NCBI RefSeq assembly: GCF_023065955.2
Contig: NW_026622786.1
Span: 46,486,938 to 46,550,937 of the forward strand
Direction: 5' to 3'
DNA length: 64,000 nucleotides
Origin: Ursus arctos
Taxonomy: Eukaryota > Chordata > Mammalia > Carnivora > Ursidae
Below the pieces are notes generated by a model. The model was not told the DNA's origin and ran no database searches. It was given only the letters and a program-made list of their open reading frames with translations. The position numbers and the translations under genes were made by a program. Below, one piece after another: positions 1 through 11,599 of the stretch (the first letter of the stretch is position 1; the number at the start of each line of letters is the position of its first letter).

Positions 1-829
1 TGTGTATATGTATATGCATATATATCAACTTTTCCTTATGAGTGTAGAGATGAGAAGCCAGGTATAGAGTCTATTTTTCTGGAATCAGTTCACTATACAT
101 ATACTTCCAAGAATTTCAGCAGTATTAGACATTTTACAAGTAATTTGGAATCCTAGTGTTTCCCATATATCAATATAAAATCGCTGGGACTTAAAAGTTT
201 CTTTCCTTCCATCTAGGTATATGAATGTGTTTGTCCCAGCTCAAAATAGATTAATGATAATTAAGAAAAAAAACAAACCAAGCAAAAGCACATTGTGATT
301 TACTTAAGAAAGAGCTATTCCTTCTACTTATAAATGACAGAAGAACAAACAGTAAAGAAAATCCATGAACCACATATGTTAAAAACCCTAGACTATTTAT
401 ATTAATCATAACAGGAGTAAAAACATGAATGAAAACCTGACCAGAAGTAAAATCAATAGGAGTCCTGAATTACCACAAACCAAGCATCTCAATATCTTAA
501 GGAAGAATAAATATACTTAAATACATTGTTGAAAGAAGTGAGCAAAGACAGGTTAGAAAAAGATGCCCCTTCATTGTCACAGAAAAAGAAACTGTAGGTA
601 GCAAAACTTTCATAAAACACTTTTTTCTTAGTGTTCCTAAATGAGGAAAAGGAGCTATCTTGAATGTACAAAAAATTATATTCAATTGTTATCAAATGCC
701 TATATCAGAATTGTAAAATAAAAGGTATAATATGAGCACTGTTTCTTTGTGTCTCATTCTTCTCTTCTGAAATAAACTTGCAGAAAACAATTTAAATGGC
801 ACTAACCACTTCCCAGGAATATATGACAA
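1..829. other. AT-rich stretch, nothing recognised
   Basis: The stretch has no convincing gene or repeat. Open frames on the minus strand (for example at 489-695) are short and low-complexity, with no recognisable domain. Confidence 0.5.
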
Positions 830-944
830 TCATATTGTACATGCTATTCCTTTGCTCTTCCCAAGAATTCTGTGAGATATCAATTTTCCATTTTCTGATT
901 GAGAAAAACAAACTATGGAAAAAACAAGAAACTTGCATAAAGTT
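830..944 (-). mobile_element. Possible MIR SINE fragment
   Basis: The stretch has the antisense MIR pattern of a 'ctgtgaga... ccattttctgattgag' segment followed by an A-rich 'gaaactt' stretch. It is strongly diverged and abuts the L1 fragment that follows. The family call is from memory of the consensus. Confidence 0.4.
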
Positions 945-1012
945 AACTTTATAAAATGAGAAGTAAGTACTTGCTTCTCCATTGTCTGAAAGTTTGTACG
1001 TCATTGACATTT
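945..1012 (-). mobile_element. Old L1 ORF2 fragment, part 1 (split by CAN-SINE)
   Basis: The sequence resembles antisense L1 reverse-transcriptase-region DNA ('ataaaatgag..aagta..'). It continues at 1214 beyond the SINE, so the two parts were one L1 copy before the SINE arrived. It has no intact reading frame. Confidence 0.55.
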
Positions 1013-1222
1013 CTTTATTTTTTTTTAAGATTTTATTTATTTGATAGAGAGTGAGCACAAGCAGGGGGAGCAGCAGAGGGAGAGGGAAAGGGAGAAGCAG
1101 GCTCCCCATCGAGCAGGGAGCCCGATGTGGGGCTCACTCCCAGGACGCCAGGATCACGCGACCTGATCCGAACGAAGGCAGATGCCCAACCGACTGAGCC
1201 ACCTAGGCGCCCCATTTCTTTA
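1008..1222 (-). mobile_element. CAN-SINE (tRNA-derived), antisense, with target-site duplication
   Basis: The body runs from about 1018 to 1212. A T-rich tail and 'aagattttatttattt' come first, then 'cacaagcaggggg', then the tRNA-like head ending 'gactgagccacctaggcgcccc'. The flanking direct repeats are 'catttcttta' at 1008-1017 and 1213-1222, a clean 10 bp duplication made by L1-type retroposition. The insertion lies inside an older antisense L1. The tRNA-like head is not a functional tRNA gene. Carnivora-specific family. Confidence 0.93.
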
Positions 1223-2076
1223 AACATTTGGTGGAATTCACCAATGAAACTAACAGGACCTGTAGCTTTCTTTGTGTGACTGTTTCAAATATTCGATTCC
1301 TTTTTAATAGATTATATGTGTAGCTTTTCTTCCTGTTTTGATAGTTGTGTTTTCCAAGGAATCACTCTATTTAGTAAAACTGTAAATGTATTAAGTTGTT
1401 CATAATATTTTTCTATCATTTTTAGTGTCCATAGGATCTTTACTGATAGCCTCTTTACTCCAGTTATTGGTTTGTCTGTGTTTTCTCTCTTTTTGTCTTG
1501 ATTAATCTTGCTGATCATAAGGACTGTCATCATTATTCATCTTTTTCTATAATCAACTTTGGGCTTTGTTACTTTTCTCTATTTCTTTTTATTTTCTATT
1601 TCATTTATTTCTAATCTCTCCCTTACTATATCTTTTCTTCTATTTAATTTGGATTTAATTTGCTCTTCATTTTTTGGCTCCAGATCACCTTTTTACTTCT
1701 GGAATATATGTATTTAAATTTATAAATTTTATTTCTACACTGCTTTAGCTACATCACATAAATCGAAATATACTGTGTTACCAATTTTAGAATTATTTTC
1801 TAATTTTTCTTGCAAATTATTCTTTGACCCATGAGCTAATTTGAAATATGTTGTTTAATTTCAAAATATTTGGGGATTTTTTTAAGATATCTTATTTCCT
1901 TGATTTCTAACTAATTGAATTGTGTTCAAAACACATTCTGCAAAATTTTATTTTGAAATATATTGAGACTTAGTGAGTCTTATATAATACTGAGGCCAAA
2001 TGTATAATCTATCTTGGTTTCAATTCCCTATATGTACTTGTAAACAATGTATATTTTCAGCTGTTGGGTTTATTTG
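1214..2076 (-). mobile_element. Old L1 ORF2 (reverse transcriptase region), antisense, part 2
   Basis: Reading the plus strand gives the familiar antisense L1 run: 'ttggtggaattcacca', 'aagttgttcataatatt', 'tctttgacccatgagc', 'aaaatatttggggattt', 'tattgagactt'. These correspond to the fingers/palm region of ORF2. Many stops and indels mark an old, dead copy of L1M age. It is continuous with 945-1012 if the SINE is removed. Confidence 0.8.
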
Positions 2077-2310
2077 AAAATATCCTTAATTGGGTCTTAT
2101 TCGTGAAGGATATCTTCATTGGATACAGAAATCTAGGTTATCACTATCTGGATCTTTCTCTTTCAACTCCTTCTTCTTTTGTACTTTCATAATGAAGCTT
2201 CTTTGTCTCCTGGTTTCAACCATTGCTGATGAGAATTCAGCCATCATTCTTACAGTTGTGCTCCAGTACATAATGAGTCTTTCTTCTTATTTTCCTGGTT
2301 TCTTAGCCCA
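2077..2310 (-). mobile_element. Old L1 5'-region-like fragment, antisense
   Basis: Phrases such as 'ggatacagaaatctaggtt' and 'tgctgatgagaattcagcc' match the antisense 5' portion of old L1 elements as I remember it. It directly follows the ORF2 fragment, which suggests an internal deletion of the same element or a second fragment. The plus-strand open frame across 2090-2464 has no domain and is a chance frame. Confidence 0.5.
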
Positions 2311-2629
2311 TTTCTCACAGGCTCTCTGCTTTTTAGTACCCTGCCTACAAATCTCAGTTATCTCAGCATTCCCTAAACTCCCTTTCCACTCAAAGTCTCC
2401 AACCCCCTACTCCCCATACTGTATAGGGAAGTGTCCCACCAAAAAAAAAAAAAAGAAAAGGTAAATCATTATGCTCACCTCACGTGTTTTCTTTCTTTCA
2501 CAATCTGTCCTGCCTTTTATCTAATGCTTAAAGTCCATTGCTCAGTTATGTTGTCCAATTGTATAGCTGTTAAGTAAGGGAGAGTAGGTAAGTCTAATAC
2601 CATCTTCCCTCTCGTGATCATGGAAATCA
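2311..2629. other. Unassigned stretch with A-rich tract
   Basis: Pyrimidine-rich DNA is followed by an A-rich tract at about 2440-2460, then AT-rich unique sequence. No gene or family is recognised. Confidence 0.4.
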
Positions 2630-3050
2630 TATTTTAATAAGGAAATAAACAAGATCATGAATTTTAAAATATCTATGTTAGATACTAAGCACTAAGGATA
2701 ATATAAATCGGAAACATGGATAGAATGGCATATGTATGGAGGGGGAGGGAGGAAGGTGGGGGGCTGGTAAGAGAAGTATTTGCTATTTTTAAAACTTAAC
2801 CAAGAAAGTGAATGTGAAAATGACATTAGCAGAGAGTTAAGAGACAATCAGACATTGGTGGGAAAGACCTTCTAGGCAAAGGAGTACCCAGTGAAAAGAA
2901 GATGTGGCAAGGTTGCTAGAAAAACAACGTAGCCAGCAAAACTTATGGTAAATAGTAAGGGGAAGAGTGCTAGGAGATGAATTTAGAGATTTAAATGAAG
3001 ATTAGGTTGGTTAGATAGCATTTCACAGATCATTTACAAGACTACTGCTT
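2630..3050 (+). mobile_element. Ancient mammalian-wide repeat, family unresolved (copy 1)
   Basis: The segment looks like a common old repeat whose consensus runs 'GGCACTGTGCTA... GGCCTCTCTGAGGAGGTGACATTTGAGC ... AGGCAGAGGGAACAGC'. It holds the diverged parallels 'gaaagaccttctaggcaaag' and 'aagagtgctaggagatga'. The same family recurs at about 34.6-36.1 kb and 46.1-47.4 kb. I cannot name it with confidence. Confidence 0.4.
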
Positions 3051-3489
3051 TCTTTGAGTGAAAAAGAAGGCCAGCAGAGGGCCTTCAGCAGAGATAGTTT
3101 GCTATGCCTGGTTTTATGTGCCACAGAATCCTTGTGAACCAGATTTAGGATTCTAAATTAGACTTGAGCCCTAGGAATGTGGTGGTATTTGGAGGAAACT
3201 TTACCTGCCTGAGACATACCAGCAGGATGTCTTGGTTTAGCATGTCTTGTTAATCTTTGAGGACCTTGGACTTGTCTCTAAGTGTCTCTGGATCTCATTC
3301 AAGCAATTCTGTGTATAATCACAGGCAGGTTGCCAAGCTAAATTGTGCTAGTTAGCTATTGCAGTAATAGAAATAACTTTTGAATTCTCAGGTACAAGAA
3401 TTTCTGAGATAGGGGACATTCTCTTGCCATTTAGTTTTCTGACTCACAGGACTGTGACTGTGCAATGGTCTTGAGTGATGAGTTTATAC
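3051..3489. other. Unassigned unique stretch
   Basis: No open frame of interest and no certain repeat match. Confidence 0.4.
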
Positions 3490-3958
3490 ACACATCACTC
3501 AAAGAAACCATATCAGTTTGATTGTTTGGGTTATAAAGGAAATATTCCTTCCAAGTGACTTAAACAATAAAGGGGAATCATTGGCTTATAAAACTTGAAG
3601 GTTAGTGGCTCAAGAATGTCATTGAGGACCCAGTCTTTTTTCAGATTTTGTTCTGCAGCAAATGGAGCTGGATTTACTCTACAGTTGGCTTCCCTCTGAG
3701 TCCTAGTAGGGATGCCAGCAATTGGGCTACATGCGACATTCTCATCCAGCAAGAGAGTATTATCTCAAGATCATCAAGTAAATATCTGACTTTCCTATTA
3801 ATTGAAACAATTCTGAATAGATCCCTGTGTTGAGAGGAGGGCCACATTCTGATTGGCTTAGACCTGGGTTGTCTGAAACTCTCTGTGAAGGGGAGGAGAA
3901 AAAATACTGATTGACTAAAATAACTGGAAGCCTATGGATTGTATTAGAGGTAGAATCA
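3490..3958. mobile_element. Probable old interspersed repeat, family unresolved
   Basis: The stretch has a recurrent genomic pattern: 'gacttaaacaataaa..ggaatcattggctta', later 'cttccctctgagtc', and near the end 'ctgattggcttagacctgg'. These resemble an old mammalian repeat that I cannot name. The short frames at 3531-3752 and 3648-3833 overlap on opposite strands and have no domain. Confidence 0.35.
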
Positions 3959-3980
3959 ATCCCCCCCCCCAAAAAAAAAA
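3959..3980. repeat. C-run joined to A-run
   Basis: A run of ten C is followed immediately by ten A. It is a simple repeat prone to slippage and sequencing error. Confidence 0.9.
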
Positions 3981-4216
3981 CTGTTACAGCATGGGGAAGA
4001 ATAGAGTGGATGCTAAGAAGACAGGGTACATAAAACGGTAGATCTCACCAGTGCTAGGATCTCTTTAACCAATGTATTCATACCTAGAAAGCTGACTCAA
4101 CAGACTAGAGCTTTCATCCTCACAGATGGAGGCCAGGATAGAGATCACCAGCATCAGGGTTCTTCTTGGAATTGATGGGCTTTGCAACGGTTGTGGAGGT
4201 TGGTTTGTTTGTTTTT

Positions 4217-4426
4217 AGCTTATTATTCATTCATTCATTCATTCATTCATTCATTCATTTATTTGACAGAGGGGAGAGAGCATAAGCAGGGGGAATGGCA
4301 GAAGGAGAGGGAGAAGTAGACTCCCTGCTGAGCAGGGAGCCCGATGCAGGGTTCAATCCCAAGACCCTGGGATCATGACCTGAGCCGAAGGCAGAGACTT
4401 AACCAACTGAGCCACCCGGGTGTCCC
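4217..4426 (-). mobile_element. CAN-SINE, antisense, with (ATTC)n tail
   Basis: The tail at 4225-4262 has become an (ATTC)n microsatellite running into 'atttatttgacagag'. The body 'gagcagggagcccgatgc' follows, and the head ends 'gagccacccgggtgtccc'. The flanks share an imperfect 'ttggaggt'-like repeat (about 4190 and 4432), compatible with a worn target-site duplication. Confidence 0.9.
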
Positions 4427-4839
4427 ACCTCTTTGGAGGTGTTAATTTTAATGGCATAGGATTAGGCTAGATTAAGGTAGGGTGAGTAAATGGGGTAGTC
4501 ATCTGCTAAAATTTCCAATTATATCCAAAGAACAAAAAAACAGACTCCTTTGTTGAAAAGGTAAATTTTTGAAGAAATTCGGGCCAAGAAGACAAACACC
4601 ATTAATCGCTTAATATATTTGTTTTTGTTGAAGATATCTGGTTTCAGAAACATCGATTTTTCCAACAATATGAGAACATAGTTGTAGCTTAGAAAATAGT
4701 ATTTAGAATTTGAAGCATATTTTTTGCCAGTGCCATTATAGCTGGTTTAGGACCTGGCTTAAGAACAAGTCTAGAGAATAGATCAAGAACACTTTGTAAT
4801 AGTAAAAATAATAATCATAAAAACTCATTTAATTGAGTG

Positions 4840-5015
4840 TTTGCTCTGTAACAGTAAAGAAATTCATATGCATTTACATATTTGATCTTCTCCATAATTT
4901 TATGAAGCAAATAAGATACAGGGAAAGTAAGCACCTTGACAAAGTTCTCCCAGCAAATAAAGAGCATAGTTGAGAAATGCTCTCAGGTGTTCTGACTTCA
5001 GCAGTCATCGTGATG
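4840..5015 (-). mobile_element. MIR-like SINE fragment, antisense
   Basis: This is a diverged antisense MIR pattern: a 'tttatgaagcaaataagatacag' counterpart of 'tttacagatgaggaaactgag', then 'ccagcaaataaag' and 'ttctgacttcagc'. It is old and fragmentary. Confidence 0.45.
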
Positions 5016-5572
5016 AGCATTTCACTTTTATCCTAGAGGTCATATAGGATCTTGTTCATTAGTTGGTAAACAGTATACATAAACTGGTGAGATTTGTCAG
5101 AAAATACGGTTCTTTATTCCTCATTTTCTGATTTTCCCTGTACTTTTGAAGGATTAACTCTTACTAGTTTCACACAAAATGTTTGAGACTGAAGTATGTT
5201 CTGTATTAATCAACATGGATCATACGTACTGGCATTCTGAAAAAAAAATCTACATATAGGATTCATTTCAGAGGAATGCAGGTCCTAAGCATCAAATAAA
5301 CCAATAGCACCATTATATATGATATTTGGAGCCCTCTGCTTGGCCTTCCTCGTTTGAAAGCATATCTTGAGAGGCGGAGTAACTACTCAGCAGGAATATT
5401 TGAGTTGCACATTTGCTGAAACTAAAATAATGAAAAATAAAAACAGCAAGAAAAGCTAGAACAGGGTAGGAGTAGAGGATGAGAAGTAAATCCAGTAAGG
5501 TGAATAAAAGATATAAAAAGCATCATCAAAATATGAAAATAAAGGAGATAGGCTTAAATAAGATATAGAATT
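5016..5572. other. Unique AT-rich stretch
   Basis: No gene or certain repeat is recognised between the MIR-like fragment and the SINE at 5588. Confidence 0.45.
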
Positions 5573-5802
5573 AAAAGTTCAGAGTCAGGGGCGCCTGGGT
5601 GGCACAGCGGTTAAGCGTCTGCCTTCGGCTCAGGGCGTGATCCCGGCATGATGGGATCGAGCCCCACATCAGGCTCTTCTGCTATGAGCCTGCTTCTTCC
5701 TCTCCCACTCCCCCTGCTTGTGTTCCCTCTCTTGCTGGCTGTCTCTATCTCTGTCGAATAAATAAATAAAATCTTAAAAAAAAAAAAAAAAGTTCAGAGT
5801 CA
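5573..5802 (+). mobile_element. Young full-length CAN-SINE with 15 bp target-site duplication
   Basis: The body starts at 5588 with 'ggggcgcctgggtggcacag'. It continues with 'gcggttaagcgtctgccttc' and the pyrimidine-rich 'cttcttcctctcccactcc', and ends in 'gaataaataaataaaatctt' plus an uninterrupted A tract to 5791. The direct repeats 'aaaagttcagagtca' at 5573-5587 and 5788-5802 are perfect. The intact duplication and pure poly(A) mark a recent insertion, and the subfamily is one I associate with arctoid carnivores. Confidence 0.96.
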
Positions 5803-6201
5803 GGAGAAGGGAAAAGGTGTTGGCAAAGAGAGAATAAAATACTAGGTCAAACATGCAGGTGGATAGCCATCTTGAAGAATTAAAAGAATAGAGAATACTG
5901 ACTTCTGCTGACTGATTTTTCCATGTATCATAATGCATAGCCTAATCAGATCCACCCAAAGAGACAGAGAAAGAATTGCAAACCCTGATGTACTTAAAAT
6001 GATAACTCTTTCCTAAGTAACACTCTCCAAAACAAAAATATGATACCATTCCATTCTCTGCTGTCTTAATTTCTTTCATTTCTATCCACTAAAATTCTAC
6101 CTCCACAGTCATGTTTTATTGTTTTACTCCTTCAATCAAAAGTTACCTGGTGTTTAGAATATATAAGGTTCTGTTCTCAGACTCTGGTTCTGTGGAGACG
6201 A

Positions 6202-6420
6202 TAAAAACACAACTCTCGGGGCACCTGGGTGGCACAGTTAAACGTCCAACTCTTGATTTCAGCTCAGGTCATGATCTCAGGGTCATGAGATAGAGCCCTG
6301 TGTCAGGCTCTGTGCTCAATGTGGAGTCTGCTTGAGATTCTCTCTCTTCCTTTCCCTCTGCCCCCCCCTCAAATAAATTAATTAATTAAATATTTCTTAA
6401 AAATATTTTAAAATAACTCT
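6202..6420 (+). mobile_element. Older CAN-SINE with imperfect target-site duplication
   Basis: The head at 6218 is 'ggggcacctgggtggcacag', followed by 'cagctcaggtcatgatctca', a C-rich spacer and a degenerate (TTAA)/A-rich tail near 6370-6410. The flanks 'aaaacacaactct' and 'aaaataactct' look like a worn duplication. The short frame at 6111-6293 is accidental and reads into the SINE. Confidence 0.9.
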
Positions 6421-7538
6421 TGCCTTCTTTGAGCTAATACTCCTTTGAAGGAGACAGACATGTAAATCATAAGCCAACAGTCCAATGACTGCCATGAAAG
6501 CAATACAAAAAGCCATTCATAGTTGACTGGAGAATGGAGACATTTGATGAATAAATACTTAAAATTAACATGAGATGAAATTAAAAAGAGCATCTGCTCA
6601 GAAAGCAGGTATCCAAGAAAAGATTGGCAAGAAAGGAACCCAGTAAAGGAGGGCAGCAATGCTAGTAACTGGCTTTAGACCTAAACAACCAGAGGGCCTG
6701 AACTAGTTTTCTTATCTTCGCCACAAAAAGGAACAATAACAATAAAAACAAATGGCAGGGTCACCAACTCAGATATGAAAATTGCCAATAAAAAGCAATA
6801 CATCAGACATATTAGGAAACAAACTTTGCTTTGGGAATGAATCATAGGCCCTTGTGATCACTGAAGCCTGTAATATAGCTCTAGAATATTTCAGCTACTT
6901 ATTATTCCATCCTATCAGATTTAGAAAAACGACAGGCTGAATGCTTAGCCTGCCTAAGCTATTTCGGAAATTAATTCCAAATATTAAACCAAAAGCTGCT
7001 GCAACAAGCCAGAATGGTGACAATAAACTTGCAACGGGACTACAGTGCTATAATCAATTTCTAATTGACTTACTAATTAAAGCAAATAATCTGTCCTTTT
7101 TTTTTCTGTAGATGAAGAGACTACAAAATGTGTGAATATATTTTTGGACTAAGGTTTATAGTCAAACTAAGCATTTATTACAGGTTAGAAAGTCCAACAG
7201 CTGCTGTAAAAATACATTTATGCTTTAGATATGGAGTCTCATTGGCACAGTTAGCCAACTACCAAATTCTTAGATATTCTTTTTCTAAGTTAAGTCCATA
7301 TGTATATTCAACCAACATGGCACAGCTACTTGCCCAACATGGTAGGCAGTAAAATAATGAAGGCTATAGACACTCTGCCAACTAAATACATGAAAAATAC
7401 CAAGGTTTATTATAACATGAATAGGTGAAAAGCAATGATATTCTGTGATTAAAAAATTATTTATGGGAATATGTGCACACACACATCTAATGAACATCTA
7501 CATTTTTCCCTCTCAGTTACTTACTTCCATATTATAAT
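6421..7538. other. Unique AT-rich stretch
   Basis: There are several short frames on both strands (for example 7128-7352 and 7285-7497, which overlap), none with a domain or exon-like context. No repeat is recognised. Confidence 0.5.
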
Positions 7539-7564
7539 ACACACACACACACACACACACACAC
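7539..7564. repeat. (CA)n microsatellite
   Basis: About thirteen AC dinucleotides in an uninterrupted run. Confidence 0.95.
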
Positions 7565-8261
7565 CTTTGATTTTTACCTACATAGAATAAGCAAAATACA
7601 GTTCCAATTTGGCCAATTATAGTTAATTCAAACAAAATATGTAACTGCTGAGATACAGCCTCAACCTTCTGGGAATTCCTTTCCTTTGCACACCATTTGC
7701 CACAACAGAGCTTCCACACAAGACTCACATGATCCTTCCCATTGTCTACCAATAGTGGACACCTCACAGAATCTGAGACAGTCACAATCACCCCTGATGA
7801 ACTCAGATTTAAGAGTAAGAAATAATACACTAGGAGTCATGAAAGTTAATCACGTTAATGGTTGTCCTTTACAGAGAAAGATCACAAAATCCTTCCGAAG
7901 AGACCATGAAAAATGTCCTGTGGCTTGGTTTTCCAACTCCTCCGTGGTGAAGTTCTTTAAACAAGTAACCTTCTGATAAATTTTCCTTCTCCAAACATTG
8001 CCAAAACGCAGCAATCAAATCAACTTAAATAATAAAATTTGGCTTCTGGTTTGTCCCATTATTTGGCTCTGTGAATGCACAGCCTACCTTATTGTTGGTA
8101 AATTTCCGCTTGTTTTAAACAATAAAAAAGCTATTTTTATCATTTCTGCACACAACAGGGATGACTAATTTCTGGTCTGAGATTCTAAGCAAAGTTTCTT
8201 TTCCAGACTAAATAATGATAATCCTTTTCCTTAAATTCATTATTTTACTTACCTGCTAGTT
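7565..8261. other. Unique stretch
   Basis: No gene or repeat is recognised. Two overlapping frames on opposite strands (7513-7830 and 7686-7976) are not supported as coding. Confidence 0.45.
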
Positions 8262-8326
8262 TCCTGTTTTTGGTTTTGGTTTTTTTTGTGTGTGGGGGGG
8301 GGTTTTTTTGTGTGTTTTTTTTTTAC
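8262..8326. repeat. T/G-rich low-complexity tract with a G9-10 run
   Basis: T runs alternate with GTGTG and a run of about nine or ten G. It is a low-complexity tract, and length calls here are error-prone. Confidence 0.85.
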
Positions 8327-8614
8327 TTTACAAAGTCCCTTTCAGTTGAGGATTTCTTACATGTCAGTACCAACAACTCAGCATATAGTGATCCAAAATG
8401 TTCTCAAAAAGTCATAAGCCCACATCCAAACCCAGTACATTCAAGAAGCAAAGGAAATTGTCAAAAGGGTGATGATTCTAGGAATTCTGTGACATCTACT
8501 ACTACCAAACTTACCTTTCTTTAATTCATTCCAAAAGAGGTGCAGCATTAACAGTCACTAAAAATAAAACAGAAAAAAAAATTAGTTTTTGAACAAACAC
8601 CAGGACAACAGTCT
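8327..8614. other. Unassigned stretch
   Basis: No family or gene is recognised. Confidence 0.4.
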
Positions 8615-9080
8615 ATGAAGAATTACACTATTGTAATGGATGTTGTGATTTGCTGCTTGGATCCCCCTTACGGAGGACTTATAGTATCCGCTTCTGGGAA
8701 TGCTACTAAAAAGCCATGCTCAGCTGTAAGTCATTTCAGAGAATTGCCCTTAGCTGAAGAAGCATGTGTTGTTCAAGGTCACGCTTCCTTCTTGAGGAAG
8801 CCGATGTCCAATGATTTGGTAAATAGGAAAACAAAGACCCGGGCCTCTCACCACAATAAAAGACAACTCTGATGGGTCTTCCCAGCTGAAGAGCTCTTCA
8901 TGGGGTTGACTGAAACCTTGTTGTGACTGCCCTGCTGCCCAATTTCTCCCACGGCCCTGTCCTGTTTCTGTCCCTTTCCTACATAGGTGCTGATTCTGAC
9001 TGTACTCCCGCATAAACATCCTACTCTCTAATCTTTCTCAGAGTCTGCCTGCTGGGAGCCCAACCTGCAGCAAATACCTA
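8615..9080. mobile_element. Possible old interspersed repeat, unresolved
   Basis: The GC content is higher than in the neighbours, and the 3' end reads '..cataaacatcctac..tctcagagtctgcctgctgggagcccaacctgc'. That ending resembles a widespread old mammalian repeat I cannot name. The opposed frames at 8615-8872 and 8750-9019 are shadows of each other without domains. Confidence 0.35.
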
Positions 9081-9224
9081 GAAGAAAGAGATTACAGAGA
9101 AATGACATATCACATTTAGGTAAAGAGACACATAATGCATAAATGCATAAATAATAGCTATTTAGTTTTTTCAACTTTCAATGTGCATATACTATTTTAT
9201 TTGGTAATACCACGTGTTTTATAC

Positions 9225-9415
9225 ACTAATACTAAATACCTTACTTGCATTACTTTTGAGCTTTTGCATGTGCATTATACTACCCATGAGGAAACTCATC
9301 CTTAGAAAGTTTAAGCAATTTGTCCACTATGAAATAACCAATAAGTGGCACAACGAAGAGTCCAAACCCAGTAAGTCTAACCGAAAACCCAATTCCTTCA
9401 CCACTTTGATATATA
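9225..9415 (-). mobile_element. MIR SINE, antisense
   Basis: The expected antisense order is present: 'cccatgaggaaactcatcctt', 'aagcaatttgtccac', 'ataagtggcacaacgaag' and 'tccaaacccagtaagtct'. The last three correspond to the MIR 'ggcagagc...gaacccaggtctgt' segment. Diverged. Confidence 0.6.
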
Positions 9416-9479
9416 CGATCTCAAATCTCAAAACAGAGGCAAGAATCTATATTTCAAAAATGAGACTATGACTTTTTTT

Positions 9480-10974
9480 CTGTGCCACATTTCCCCTTTC
9501 CTAAGTTGTCATCTGAAAGTCCAGGATTGATTAGATTAATACTTTAGTCAACATCTAGCCAGTGACAAGAAATACTTGCTAATGAGTTTTTATATGCTAC
9601 TTAGTCTATTATTTGGGCTTTTTCAGCACTTCGCTTGTTTTGCAGCATACAGTTCAATGCATCGAGATATCATGTGTGGTCACTGTTCATAGAGTTAAAA
9701 TCTTTAGAGATAGAGACTATCATTTACAGAAGGCAGATAAGTAATTGACTAACGGTGGGAGAACAGATTAATCAAGTCAATCATTATATGGATAATTTGA
9801 TGCTTACATGCATCTGAAAACAGACAAAATTGTCTTCTTGCCATTTTTAGACACCATTAAAGCTAATTTTGAAAGGTTTTAAGAAGAAATACACAAGGTT
9901 TAGAAGTCTAGGTAATTTACCCAAGACTTGAGCAATAAAAACAGACTTGAACCCAGATCCTTTTTCATGTTTCTTTGATATATCTTTTCCAATTAAATAT
10001 AATTAACTTCTAATACATATCAATAATACCGAAAGCCAAAAGGAACAAAACTTCCTTTCATTGGTTTTAGTGCTTTTGGTTTATTTTAAACAACTATATC
10101 TAAACATTATCAGTTTCCATTTAATATGTAAAAGTTTAATATTACCTAGAACAATTGTTTGAGAAATGGCAAAATTAATCTTACTATTAAAGAGATATTT
10201 AAGCGTTTGTTTGGTTAATTCACATTAAGAGTAATTTCTCACTTTTTGAGTACATTTTATTTAAACAAAGGTATTCCATATCTCAACAAATGGAAAAAAA
10301 ATAAAACTAGGATTTCAAGTCATTTATTTTTTGGAGCTACAATCAGACAATGTGTTTTAAAATAATCATATATTGGGCTATAGAGAATTTATACCTTGAG
10401 TCTCATTCTTAGAGCACCTGGATAATAGATTTCATGCCTTATTAAAGTACTTTAGCAATTAGAATGGAAGATATATTTAGTTCTTTTCATTTAGAAGGAA
10501 ATGATATTTCATTTTAGGTATCAGTGTAGAGAAACTGTATTTGCAATATGATCAAATATATCATCTATCAAGTACAATCGTCAAGCTATACAAGGCATGA
10601 AATTGGAGTAAATCTGTCTTCTGAAATAGAAAAAAGAAATATGGAACTTTTCTTATATATTACCTATTCATATTGGCACATGTGTAATGTCAAGAAGGTA
10701 TTGTTAATTCTGGGGGTTTCTACATATTTCAGCACACTTAATCTTTGCTTACCTTATCAAAAGATCTGAAGCTATGGTCAATGAATCAGAAATTTACGGA
10801 ACTAACCATTTTGAATCAACTGACAGAAATACCTAGAAATTAGGTTATCTTCAGTGCCCAATCTAGGTTAATACATCAGAATGCATATTATAATGATGAA
10901 TGCTAGCCAACTATAAATGGGGACATTTCTCCATGTATCCAACTTTGAGGGCAATCCAAGACAGAAAATCATGA
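9480..10974. other. Long AT-rich unique stretch
   Basis: No gene is seen. The short plus frame at 10548-10769 has no recognisable domain. Scattered MIR/L2-like words occur, but no extended match. Confidence 0.45.
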
Positions 10975-11055
10975 TTCAGTGTATTAACTGTAAAAGATTA
11001 AATAACTCCCTAGGATCACATAGCTAATGAATATCAAAACTCATGTACCTCCCAA
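10975..11055 (-). mobile_element. Short MIR-like fragment
   Basis: 'taaataactccctaggatcacatagctaatga' parallels the MIR 'taacttgcccaaggtcacacagctagtaa' core. Too short for certainty. Confidence 0.4.
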
Positions 11056-11404
11056 AAGGGATTTGTGTTTGAGATTTTTACTTAATATTAAAGCAATTAA
11101 TTTTAATCATAAGAAAATTCAGATTATAGGAGGGAGGCACAAGTGTGCAGCATTGTTCAAAGAATTTGATTTTTTTTCATTTGAGCAATCATGGTCATCA
11201 ACTTGGCTTAGAAAACCATGTGAGTTAAATCTCTAGGTATCCTTTAGTTAAAAACCAAGAACCTAGAAATGTGAAAGTAAGCTCTAGATGATGAATGAAG
11301 ATGCCTTTCATCAAATTAGTAGGATTTGTCAGTGGGACAATCTTAGGCCAAGTAGAAACATGATTTAATGACCCAAGTATCCACTAAATCCATGGAAGCT
11401 GTTG

Positions 11405-11590
11405 ACCAAGACATTACAAAATTAACATTTATTGATCCCTTTTTTTCTGTGATAATTTTAAAGTGTTTTATATACATTATCACATTTTAAATCCTAATAA
11501 CATTCTTAGGAGGTCTGTATTGTTCTATTATTATCATTGCAGATGAAGTATCTAAAACTAAAAAAGACTAAATGTACCAGGATACAAAAA
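11405..11590 (-). mobile_element. MIR-like fragment, antisense
   Basis: The segments 'catttattgatccc', 'atacattatcacatttt', 'cctaataacattcttagg' and 'cattgcagatgaagtat' keep the antisense MIR order. Old and diverged. Confidence 0.5.
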
Positions 11591-11599
11591 TATATAAGC

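Noticed and set aside
4225..4262. CRISPR-like or satellite array at the (ATTC)n run
   Set aside because: A simple tetranucleotide in a SINE tail. No spacers, no cas genes, and the DNA is eukaryotic.
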